13,507 nt of DNA from Hyphomicrobiales bacterium. Lineage in GTDB: Bacteria > Pseudomonadota > Alphaproteobacteria > Rhizobiales > Devosiaceae. Below are positions 1-7,244 of this stretch, one piece after another. How positions within the stretch are numbered: the first letter of the stretch is position 1; every line of letters begins with the position of its first letter. Below the pieces are notes generated by a model that saw only the letters and a list, made by a program, of their open reading frames with translations, did not search any database and was not told where the DNA came from. Location of the stretch: NCBI GenBank assembly GCA_028290345.1, contig JAQGKB010000301.1:1-13507 (forward strand). The letters run 5' to 3'. A program made the position numbers and the translations under genes.

Positions 1-1081
1 CATGGCCATGGGGGCGTTCCTCGCCGGCGTGCTGCTCTCGACCTCGACGTTCAAGCACCAGCTCGAGGCGGATGTCGAACCCTTCCGCGGCATCCTGCTC
101 GGGCTGTTCTTCCTGGCCGTCGGCATGTCGCTCGATGTCGCCATCGTCATCGCCAACTGGCAGATCATTGCGCTCAGCGTGCTGGGCTACATGGTGGTCA
201 AGGCACTCGGCATTTATGTCATCGCGCGCCTGCTCAGGTCCGATCATCGCACGGCGCTGGAGCGGGCGGTGTTGATGGCGCAGGGCGGCGAGTTCGCCTT
301 CGTGCTGTATACGACCGCGGCCAGCGTCGGCATCATCAACGCACAGACCAACGCCATTTTCACCGCCACGGTAGTCATCTCGATGGTCCTGACCCCGTTC
401 ACCGCGATGGCGCTGCGGCGGTTCACGCCGAAAGTCGAGCAATCGATGGATGGGGTCGAAGTCGCCGACGGGCTGCAAGAACGCATCCTCGTCATCGGTT
501 TCGGGCGCTTCGGACAGATCGCGGTGCAGCCGCTTTTGGCGCAGGGGCACCGGCTGTCGATCATCGATAACGACACTGAGATGATCCGGGTCGCGGGACG
601 GTTCGGCCGCAAGGTCTATTACGGCGACGGCACGCGACTCGATATCCTGCAGGCCGCCGGGGCGGCTTCTGCCGACGTGATCCTGATCTGCATCGATGAC
701 AAGGTTGCGGCGGTGAAGATCGCCAAGCTCATCCGCGACGAGTTCCCGCTGGCCAAGGTCGTCGCCCGTGCCTTCGATCGCGGCCACGCCATTGAACTGG
801 TCAAGGCCGATGTCGCCTACCAGATCCGCGAGACCTTCGAATCGGCCCTGGTGCTGGGTGTCGAAACCATCAAGATGCTGGGCGCCACGGACGCGCAGGC
901 CGAGGATGTGACGCGCCGCGTACGCGAGTTCGATGCGCGCCGGTTCGAGTTGCAGGTGCTCAACGGCGTCGCCGCCGGCCGCGACCTGCTGATCAGCAAC
1001 GCCAACGAACAGGCCCGGGAGCAGGGGGTCGAGCAACCCCCCGTCGAGCCCGAACCCACCGATACCAAAGAACCGGTCTGA
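1..1081 (+). CDS. KefB/KefC-type K+/H+ antiporter, C-terminal part (5' end outside window)
   Basis: Only the last ~360 residues are present; the frame is open at the left edge, so the first ATG at base 2 is almost certainly internal. The first ~140 residues are hydrophobic membrane segments of the CPA2 exchanger domain, including the Kef-like stretches GAFLAGVLL, EPFRGILLGLFF and QGGEFAFV. A charged linker leads to a cytosolic RCK/TrkA-N nucleotide-binding domain at about 161-280, with the Rossmann motif VIGFGRFGQ, the acidic IDND loop, YGDGTRLDIL and the Kef-typical RETFESAL. The tail is acidic and Pro-rich (EPEPTDTKEPV). By family, this is an inner-membrane potassium efflux system gated by ligand binding to the RCK domain; in E. 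coli KefB/KefC the ligands are glutathione adducts. I cannot separate KefB from KefC on a fragment, so no symbol is given. It lies upstream of the glycogen genes on the same strand; a functional link is not shown. Confidence 0.93.
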   Translation, partial: MAMGAFLAGVLLSTSTFKHQLEADVEPFRGILLGLFFLAVGMSLDVAIVIANWQIIALSVLGYMVVKALGIYVIARLLRSDHRTALERAVLMAQGGEFAFVLYTTAASVGIINAQTNAIFTATVVISMVLTPFTAMALRRFTPKVEQSMDGVEVADGLQERILVIGFGRFGQIAVQPLLAQGHRLSIIDNDTEMIRVAGRFGRKVYYGDGTRLDILQAAGAASADVILICIDDKVAAVKIAKLIRDEFPLAKVVARAFDRGHAIELVKADVAYQIRETFESALVLGVETIKMLGATDAQAEDVTRRVREFDARRFELQVLNGVAAGRDLLISNANEQAREQGVEQPPVEPEPTDTKEPV

Positions 1082-1160
1082 CCTCTGCGCTGACGGAATT
1101 GCGGGTACCCGGAGAAGGTCTTTCATCCGTTATGAATGCGTGCAAGACTGTTGCTTCTAG

Positions 1161-1251
1161 AGGGGAATACATCGCCATGAAACCTGGATTGCGACATGCC
1201 GCAACAGCCGATCGTTTTCGATGCTCCCACTCCCCAGCGTCGCGCCCATGA
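1161..1251 (+). promoter_or_regulatory. glgP leader: Shine-Dalgarno-like site and overlapping 24-codon out-of-frame ORF
   Basis: The 114 bases between kef and glgP contain a purine-rich site, AGAGGGGAA, around 1159-1167. It is spaced well for the ATG at 1177, not for the glgP ATG at 1196. The 1177 ATG opens a 24-codon frame ending with TGA at 1249-1251, so it runs across the glgP start in another frame. The glgP ATG itself has only a weak GGA at 1186-1188 before it, and a TGA at 1178-1180 blocks any upstream ATG in the glgP frame. This could be a leader ORF that feeds or limits glgP translation, or a chance ATG. I see no convincing -35/-10 pair: TTGCGG at 1099-1104 and TATGAA at 1131-1136 are 26 bases apart, which is too far. 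Confidence 0.3.
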
Positions 1252-3673
1252 TGCCGAAACACTAGCAGCGGAAATCCTAGAAAGACTGACCTATTCGGTG
1301 GGGAAGGACCCCATCGTCGCCCGCCCGTATGACTGGCTCAACGCCACGATTCTGGCCGTGCGTGATCGGGTCATCGACAAATGGCTCGAGTCGAGTCGCG
1401 ATACATGGCGGTCGTCGAACAAGCGCGTCTATTACCTGTCGCTGGAGTTCCTCATTGGCCGGCTGATGCGCGATGCGATGAGCAATCTCGGGCTAATGGA
1501 GCCGGTGCGCGACGCGCTGAAATCGCTGCATGTCGACCTCGGCGACCTGATCGACCTCGAACCCGATGCGGCGCTGGGCAATGGCGGCCTCGGGCGCCTG
1601 GCCGCGTGTTTTCTCGAATCGATGTCATCGCTGAAGCTGCCGGCCTATGGCTATGGCATCCGCTACGTGCATGGCCTGTTCCGTCAGGAAATGAGCGAGG
1701 GCTGGCAGGTCGAACTGCCGGAAGAGTGGCTGGCGCACGGCAATCCGTGGGAATTCGAACGCCGCGAAAACGCCTATGAGGTCGGGTTCGGCGGCAGCGT
1801 CGAGCCGATCACGCTGCCGGACGGCACCATCCGCCACGAATGGCGGCCGAGCGAACACGTCAATGCCGTGGGCTACGATACACCGATCGTGGGCTGGCGC
1901 GGTGCGCGCATCAACACGCTGCGCCTGTGGAGCGCGCAGCCGATCGACCCGATCCTGCTCGATAAGTTCAATTCAGGCGACCACATCGGCGCACTGCAGG
2001 AAAGCGCCAAGGCGGAAGCCATCACGCAGGTGCTCTATCCGGCCGACTCGACCGTCGCAGGACAGGAACTGCGGCTGCGGCAGGAGTTCTTCTTCTCCTC
2101 GGCTTCGCTGCAGGACATCGTGCGTCGGCATCTGCAGCAATACGAAAACCTGACCTCGATGCCCGACAAGGTGGCGATCCACCTCAACGATACGCACCCG
2201 GCGATTTCGATCGCCGAACTGATGCGCATCATGATGGACCAGCACGGCCTGCCGTGGGCAGAGGCCTGGGACCTGACCCGCGGCGTCTTTGGCTACACCA
2301 ACCACACGCTGTTGCCGGAAGCGCTGGAAACCTGGCCGGTGGCGCTGCTCGAGCGCATGCTGCCGCGCCACATGCAGATCATCTATACCATCAACGCCGC
2401 GGTGCTCACCGAGGCGCGGACCAAGGCGCAGTTCACCGACGCGCAGATAGCCAATGTGTCGCTGATCGACGAGCACGGCGGACGCCGGGTGCGCATGGGC
2501 CAGCTTGCCTTCGTCGGCTCGCATTCGATCAACGGCGTTTCGGCGCTGCATACCGAATTGATGAAGAAGACGGTCTTTTCCGACCTCAACAAGCTCTATC
2601 CGGGGCGCATCAACAACAAGACCAACGGCATTACCCCGCGGCGCTGGCTGATGCAGTGCAATCCCGGGCTGACCAAGCTGATCACCGAGCGGATCGGGCC
2701 GGAGTTCCAGGATCGCACCGAGGCATTGGCGGCGCTGGATCCGCATGCCGATGATCCGGGGTTCCAGGCGGCGTTCGCGGCGGTGAAGCGTGCGAACAAG
2801 GTGGCGCTGGCCGAACTCATCCATGACCGACTGGGCGTCGTGGTATCGTCGGATGCGCTGTTCGACGTGCACATCAAGCGCATCCACGAATACAAGCGGC
2901 AGTTGCTGAACATCATCCAGGCGGTGGCGCAGTACGCGGAAATTCGCGCGCATCCGGAACGCGAGTGGGTTCCGCGCGTTAAGGTGTTCGCGGGTAAGGC
3001 GGCGCCAAGCTATTGGAACGCCAAGCTGATCATCAAACTTATCAATGACGTCGCCAAGGTGATCAACAACGATCCATCGGTTCGCGGATTGCTCAAGGTC
3101 GTGTTTTTGCCGAACTACAACGTGTCGCTGGCCGAAATGATCATTCCGGCTGCCGATCTGAGCGAACAGATTTCGACGGCCGGCATGGAAGCCTCTGGCA
3201 CCGGCAATATGAAGTTCGGCATCAACGGCGCGATCACCATCGGCACGCTCGATGGGGCTAATGTCGAAATGCTCGACCTCGTGGGCAAGGATAATATCGC
3301 GATCTTCGGGCTGACGGCCGAGCAGGTTGCCGAGAAGCGGGCCCGCAGCGAAGTGCCGCGCTCGTGGATCGACAACTCCCCGCCGTTGAAGTCGGCGCTG
3401 GAATCGATCTCGTCCGGGGTGTTCTCGCCGGACGATCCGAACCGTTACCGCGACCTTATCGGCGGCATTTACGACCATGACTGGTTCATGGTGGCCCGCG
3501 ATTTCGACTCCTACGCGGCGGCGCAGGCCAAGATCGACAGGCTGTGGAACGACAAGCGCAAGTGGAATTCGATGGCCATCCGGAACACCGCGCATATGGG
3601 CTGGTTCTCCTCCGATCGGACGATCACCCAATATGCCGAGGAGATCTGGGGCGTGCCGGTGAGCAAAGGATGA
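1196..3673 (+). CDS. glgP: Glycogen/alpha-glucan phosphorylase
   Basis: 825 residues, close to the ~815 of E. coli GlgP, aligning from VGKDPIVARPYDWLNAT near the N terminus to the C-terminal SSDRTITQYAEEIWG. It is a GT35 enzyme: PLP-dependent phosphorolysis of alpha-1,4 chain ends to glucose-1-phosphate in the cytosol. Seen directly: GNGGLGRLAACF at about 128, NTLRLWSAQ, AIHLNDTHPA, TNHTLLPEALETWPV, TNGITPRRWL, the IKRIHEYKRQLLN block near 560, and the PLP-lysine motif EASGTGNMKFGING with K673 as the expected Schiff-base lysine. The ATG at 1196 is the only reasonable start because the frame is closed just upstream, but its ribosome binding site is poor. The stop overlaps the glgB start (ATGA, 3670-3673), suggesting translational coupling. 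It is the first gene of the glycogen operon, and GlgX finishes the limit dextrin it leaves. No key residue is missing. Confidence 0.97.
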   Translation: MPQQPIVFDAPTPQRRAHDAETLAAEILERLTYSVGKDPIVARPYDWLNATILAVRDRVIDKWLESSRDTWRSSNKRVYYLSLEFLIGRLMRDAMSNLGLMEPVRDALKSLHVDLGDLIDLEPDAALGNGGLGRLAACFLESMSSLKLPAYGYGIRYVHGLFRQEMSEGWQVELPEEWLAHGNPWEFERRENAYEVGFGGSVEPITLPDGTIRHEWRPSEHVNAVGYDTPIVGWRGARINTLRLWSAQPIDPILLDKFNSGDHIGALQESAKAEAITQVLYPADSTVAGQELRLRQEFFFSSASLQDIVRRHLQQYENLTSMPDKVAIHLNDTHPAISIAELMRIMMDQHGLPWAEAWDLTRGVFGYTNHTLLPEALETWPVALLERMLPRHMQIIYTINAAVLTEARTKAQFTDAQIANVSLIDEHGGRRVRMGQLAFVGSHSINGVSALHTELMKKTVFSDLNKLYPGRINNKTNGITPRRWLMQCNPGLTKLITERIGPEFQDRTEALAALDPHADDPGFQAAFAAVKRANKVALAELIHDRLGVVVSSDALFDVHIKRIHEYKRQLLNIIQAVAQYAEIRAHPEREWVPRVKVFAGKAAPSYWNAKLIIKLINDVAKVINNDPSVRGLLKVVFLPNYNVSLAEMIIPAADLSEQISTAGMEASGTGNMKFGINGAITIGTLDGANVEMLDLVGKDNIAIFGLTAEQVAEKRARSEVPRSWIDNSPPLKSALESISSGVFSPDDPNRYRDLIGGIYDHDWFMVARDFDSYAAAQAKIDRLWNDKRKWNSMAIRNTAHMGWFSSDRTITQYAEEIWGVPVSKG

Positions 3674-5880
3674 ACCGCTTGGAACGGGCGAGCTGGCAGG
3701 CTGATCCGCGTGAAATCGAGGCAGTGGTACAAGGGCGCCACGCCGATCCGTTTGCGTTCCTCGGGCTGCACCAGATCGGCGACGACTGGGTGCTGCGGGC
3801 CTTCATCCCACATGCCGAAACGGTGCACGCCTATACCTTGGGCGGGGACGATCTCGGGCCGCTGATCCCGCGCGACTCCGTCGGGTTTTTCGAGGGGCTG
3901 GTCAAGGTCTCGGGCCGGCAGCCGATCCGCTTCCACGCCAAGAACGTCGGCGGCGAATGGGATGTCTACGATCCCTATAGCTTCGGGCCGGTGCTCGGGC
4001 CAATGGACGACTATTATATCGGCGAAGGCTCGCACCTGCGGCTGTTCGACAAGCTCGGCGCCCATGAGATGGCATTCGAGGGCATCCACGGCACGCATTT
4101 CGCGGTATGGGCCCCCAATGCCAAGCGCGTCAGCGTGGTCGGGCCATTCAATGATTGGGACGGGCGGCGCAATCCGATGCGGGTGCGCATGGATACCGGC
4201 ATCTGGGAAGTGTTTATCCCGATCCTCGGCACCGGCACGCTCTATAAATTCGAGATCGTCGGGCCGGACGGCGCACTGCTGCCGTTGAAGGCGGATCCCT
4301 ATGCAAGGCAATCGGAACTGCGGCCCAAGACCGCGTCGGTCGTCGCCGATCCGTCGCCCTTCGTCTGGACCGACGAGGCCTATCTTGCCGAACGCGCCCG
4401 GCGCGACTGGCGGCGCACGCCGATGTCGATCTACGAGGTGCATCTGGGCTCGTGGCGCCGGCGCGCCGACGGCAGCTTCATGAGCTATGAGCAACTGGCC
4501 GAGCAGTTGGTGCCCTATGCCGCCGACATGGGTTTTACCCATATCGAATTGATGCCGATCAGTGAGCACCCCTATGATCCGTCCTGGGGCTACCAGCCGA
4601 CCGGGCTGTTTTCTCCGACCGCGCGCTTCGGCGATCCGGCCGGGTTCGCCCGCTTCGTCGATGCGGCGCATGCCGCCGGGCTCGGCGTCATCCTCGATTG
4701 GGTGCCGGCGCACTTCCCCACCGATGAGCACGGGTTGGCCCGGTTCGACGGCACCGCGCTTTATGAGCACCTCGATCCGCGCCGCGGCTACCATCCGGAC
4801 TGGAACACCGCGATCTACAATTTCGGCCGCAAGGAAGTCTCGTCGTTCCTGATCAACAACGCGCTCTACTGGCTGGAGCGGTTCCACGTCGATGCGCTGC
4901 GCGTCGATGCGGTGGCTTCCATGCTCTACCTCGATTATTCGCGGGAGCCGGGGCAGTGGGTCGCCAACGAGAAGGGCGGCAATGAAAACCTCGAGGCTGT
5001 GGAGTTCCTGCGCCGCGCCAACGTCGAGGCCTATCGCCTGCATCCGGGCACGGTAACCATCGCCGAGGAGTCCACGGCCTGGAGTGGCGTCAGCGCCCCA
5101 GTCTTTAGCGGGGGCCTGGGGTTCGGGTTCAAGTGGAACATGGGGTTCATGAACGACACACTTCGCTACATGGGCCGCGATCCGATCCATCGCAAGCATC
5201 ACCATCACGACATGACGTTTGCGGCGCTCTACGCCTATTCCGAAAACTACGTCCTGCCGCTTAGCCACGACGAAGTGGTTCATGGCAAGGGTTCGCTGAT
5301 CGCCAAGATGGCGGGCGACGACTGGCAGCAGTTCGCCAGCCTGCGCGCCTATTACGGCTTCATGTGGGGCTTTCCGGGCAAGAAGCTGCTGTTCATGGGG
5401 CAGGAGTTCGCACAGCGCGACGAGTGGAACGAGGAGAAGGGGCTCGATTGGTGGCTGCTCGATGCTGGCATGCATGAAGGTGTGCGCCGGCTGGTGACCG
5501 ATCTCAACGCTGCCTATCGCGAACTGCCGGCGCTGCACGGGCGCGACAACGAGCCGGAAGGCTTCGAATGGCTGATTGGCAACGACTACACCAATTCGGT
5601 GTTCGCCTGGGTACGTCGCACCCCAGGCAGCGATCCGGTGGTGGTTATCTCCAACATGACGCCGGTTCCGCGGAGCTTTTATCGTGTGCCCATGCCGCTG
5701 GCCGGCAGCTGGAGCGAGCGGATCAACACCGACTCCGGCTGGTATTCCGGCTCGAACACCGGCAACCAGGGCGCTGTGATCGCGCATGAGAGCAAGGACA
5801 ATGGCGACGGTTGGCCGGCCTATGCCGATCTCTACCTGCCGCCGCTTTCGACGCTGTTCCTGAAATATGATCCAGACTAG
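3670..5880 (+). CDS. glgB: 1,4-alpha-glucan branching enzyme
   Basis: 736 residues (E. coli GlgB has 728). It is a GH13 enzyme that cuts an alpha-1,4 chain and reattaches it as an alpha-1,6 branch. Domain order: N-terminal N1 module (~1-110), CBM48 carbohydrate-binding module (~130-220, HFAVWAPNAKRVSVVGPFND), the catalytic barrel, and a C-terminal all-beta domain. Conserved regions seen: DWVPAHF, LRVDAVASMLYLDYS with nucleophile D413, IAEESTAW with acid/base E466, and LPLSHDEVVHGK with D534. These sit exactly eight residues beyond E. coli D405/E458/D526. The frame is open upstream to an ATG at 3544 inside glgP, but the protein aligns from MNRLERASW. GGTGAG at 3658-3663 lies six bases before the ATG at 3670, and the ATGA overlap with the glgP stop fits coupling. 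A long ORF on the opposite strand is a codon-bias shadow. Confidence 0.97.
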   Translation: MNRLERASWQADPREIEAVVQGRHADPFAFLGLHQIGDDWVLRAFIPHAETVHAYTLGGDDLGPLIPRDSVGFFEGLVKVSGRQPIRFHAKNVGGEWDVYDPYSFGPVLGPMDDYYIGEGSHLRLFDKLGAHEMAFEGIHGTHFAVWAPNAKRVSVVGPFNDWDGRRNPMRVRMDTGIWEVFIPILGTGTLYKFEIVGPDGALLPLKADPYARQSELRPKTASVVADPSPFVWTDEAYLAERARRDWRRTPMSIYEVHLGSWRRRADGSFMSYEQLAEQLVPYAADMGFTHIELMPISEHPYDPSWGYQPTGLFSPTARFGDPAGFARFVDAAHAAGLGVILDWVPAHFPTDEHGLARFDGTALYEHLDPRRGYHPDWNTAIYNFGRKEVSSFLINNALYWLERFHVDALRVDAVASMLYLDYSREPGQWVANEKGGNENLEAVEFLRRANVEAYRLHPGTVTIAEESTAWSGVSAPVFSGGLGFGFKWNMGFMNDTLRYMGRDPIHRKHHHHDMTFAALYAYSENYVLPLSHDEVVHGKGSLIAKMAGDDWQQFASLRAYYGFMWGFPGKKLLFMGQEFAQRDEWNEEKGLDWWLLDAGMHEGVRRLVTDLNAAYRELPALHGRDNEPEGFEWLIGNDYTNSVFAWVRRTPGSDPVVVISNMTPVPRSFYRVPMPLAGSWSERINTDSGWYSGSNTGNQGAVIAHESKDNGDGWPAYADLYLPPLSTLFLKYDPD

Positions 5881-5899
5881 CGGCAACGCGCGCGAAGAA

Positions 5900-5951
5900 C
5901 CCGGACGCGTCCGGGATGGGTGTGATCAAAAACGACCCGGCTTAACCCGGG
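5900..5951 (+). promoter_or_regulatory. Structured glgB-glgC intercistronic spacer with two GC-rich hairpins
   Basis: The 92 bases between glgB and glgC carry a perfect 16-base palindrome at 5900-5915 (CCCGGACGCGTCCGGG; six-pair stem with a CGCG loop). A second inverted repeat has arms CCCGG at 5936-5940 and CCGGG at 5947-5951. Because the arms share CCCGG/CCGGG, the first and second elements could also pair with each other. No T-run follows either hairpin, so neither looks like an intrinsic terminator. They could stabilise RNA ends, mark a processing site, or modulate read-through from glgPB into glgCA-pgm-glgX. This is the only substantial gap inside the operon, so an internal promoter could also lie here, although I see no clear -35/-10 pair. 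Confidence 0.45.
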
Positions 5952-5957
5952 CGTACT

Positions 5958-5966
5958 GAGGAGGAG
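5958..5966 (+). promoter_or_regulatory. Strong Shine-Dalgarno site of glgC
   Basis: GAGGAGGAG ends six bases before the ATG at 5973. It is the best ribosome binding site in the operon and decides the glgC start. It contrasts with the weak or overlapping initiation signals of the other glg genes, suggesting that glgC, the committed step, is initiated independently and not only by coupling. Confidence 0.85.
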
Positions 5967-5972
5967 AGCACT

Positions 5973-7244
5973 ATGGCTGATTATCGGAACCCTTCGCCTC
6001 TGGCTCGCGAGGCGATGGCTTACGTGCTGGCGGGTGGGCGCGGCACGCGACTGATGGAACTGACCGACCGGCGGGCCAAGCCCGCCGTTTATTTTGGCGG
6101 TAAATCCCGCATTATCGATTTCGCGCTCAGCAACGCGATCAATTCCGGCATCCGGCGCATTTCGGTGGCGACGCAATACCAGGCGCACAGCCTGATCCGG
6201 CATCTGCAGCGCGGCTGGAACTTCCTGCGGCCCGAACGAAACGAGAGTTTCGACGTGCTACCGGCCAGCCAGCGCGTCAAGGAGGACATGTGGTACGCCG
6301 GTACCGCCGATGCGGTCTACCAGAACATGGACATCATCGAGGATTACGGCCCGCGCTACATCGTCATCCTCGCCGGCGACCACATCTACAAGATGGACTA
6401 CGAAATCATGCTGCGGCAGCATGTCGATACCGGCGCCGATGTCACCATCGGCTGCCTCGAGGTGCCGCGCATGGAAGCGTCCGGGTTTGGGGTGATGGCC
6501 GTCGACGGGCGCGACCGGGTGATCGATTTCGTAGAAAAACCCAAGGACCCCCCGGGCATTCCGGACAAGCCGGATACGGCATTGGCCTCGATGGGCATCT
6601 ATGTGTTCGAGACGCGCTTCCTGATGGAGCAATTGCGCCGCGATGCGGCGACGGAAGGTTCGAGCCGCGATTTCGGCAAGGACATCATCCCCTATGTGGT
6701 GAAGAACGGCACGGCGTGGGCGCATCGCTTTACCCGCTCCTGCGTGCGCTCCACCAATGAGGAAGTGTCGTATTGGCGCGATGTCGGTACCGTCGATGCC
6801 TATTGGAAGGCCAATATCGATCTCACCGACGCCACGCCGCAGCTTGACCTCTACGATCGCGACTGGCCGATCTGGACCTATGCCGAGATCACCCCCCCGG
6901 CCAAGTTCGTGCATGATTTCGAGGGCCGGCGCGGCTCGGCGGTCAATTCGCTGGTTTCGGGCGATTGCATCGTCTCGGGCGGCACCATGCACAAGACGCT
7001 GCTCTCCACCGGCTCGCGCATGCACTCCTATTCCGAGCTGAACGAGGCGGTGGTGCTGCCCTACTGCAACATCGGGCGCGGCGCGCGGCTGAACAAGGTG
7101 GTGCTCGATCGCGGTGTCAGCATTCCGGATGGCCTGATCGTGGGCGAAGACCCCGAGTTCGACACCAAATGGTTCCGCCGCACCGAAGAAGGGGTGACGC
7201 TTATCACCCAGCCGATGATCGACAGGTATTTGGCGAGCAAATGA
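5973..7244 (+). CDS. glgC: Glucose-1-phosphate adenylyltransferase (ADP-glucose pyrophosphorylase)
   Basis: 423 residues (E. coli 431; A. tumefaciens about 420). It makes ADP-glucose and pyrophosphate from ATP and glucose-1-phosphate, the committed and usually allosteric step of bacterial glycogen synthesis. The N-terminal nucleotidyltransferase fold (to ~300) shows LAGGRGTRL (19-27) and RRAKPAV with K36, the counterpart of the E. coli fructose-1,6-bisphosphate-site lysine. It also shows WYAGTADAVYQN, AGDHIYKMDY with catalytic D136, and DFVEKPKDPPG with glucose-1-phosphate-binding K189. A left-handed beta-helix domain follows (SAVNSLVSGDCIVSGG onward). The sequence follows the rhizobial form closely, and rhizobial enzymes are known to respond to fructose-6-phosphate and pyruvate; that this one does is inference. 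A strong GAGGAGGAG site precedes the ATG. The stop overlaps glgA (ATGA, 7241-7244). Confidence 0.98.
   Translation: MADYRNPSPLAREAMAYVLAGGRGTRLMELTDRRAKPAVYFGGKSRIIDFALSNAINSGIRRISVATQYQAHSLIRHLQRGWNFLRPERNESFDVLPASQRVKEDMWYAGTADAVYQNMDIIEDYGPRYIVILAGDHIYKMDYEIMLRQHVDTGADVTIGCLEVPRMEASGFGVMAVDGRDRVIDFVEKPKDPPGIPDKPDTALASMGIYVFETRFLMEQLRRDAATEGSSRDFGKDIIPYVVKNGTAWAHRFTRSCVRSTNEEVSYWRDVGTVDAYWKANIDLTDATPQLDLYDRDWPIWTYAEITPPAKFVHDFEGRRGSAVNSLVSGDCIVSGGTMHKTLLSTGSRMHSYSELNEAVVLPYCNIGRGARLNKVVLDRGVSIPDGLIVGEDPEFDTKWFRRTEEGVTLITQPMIDRYLASK

Noticed and set aside
1024..1041. GGGGGT/ACCCCC hairpin near the end of the kef gene as a terminator
   Set aside because: It lies inside coding sequence, about 40 bases before the stop, and has no T-run after it.
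1973..3631. 552-codon minus-strand open frame opposite glgP
   Set aside because: Codon-bias shadow of glgP; no recognisable domain and no sensible start signal.
5191..5215. His-rich run (HRKHHHHD) in glgB as a metal site or insertion
   Set aside because: A His-rich stretch at this place is normal in bacterial branching enzymes.
3511..5886. 791-codon open frame on the minus strand opposite glgB
   Set aside because: It mirrors glgB almost exactly, has the composition of a GC-rich antisense shadow (rich in His, Arg, Asp, Val) and shows no family motif. glgB on the + strand has all catalytic motifs.
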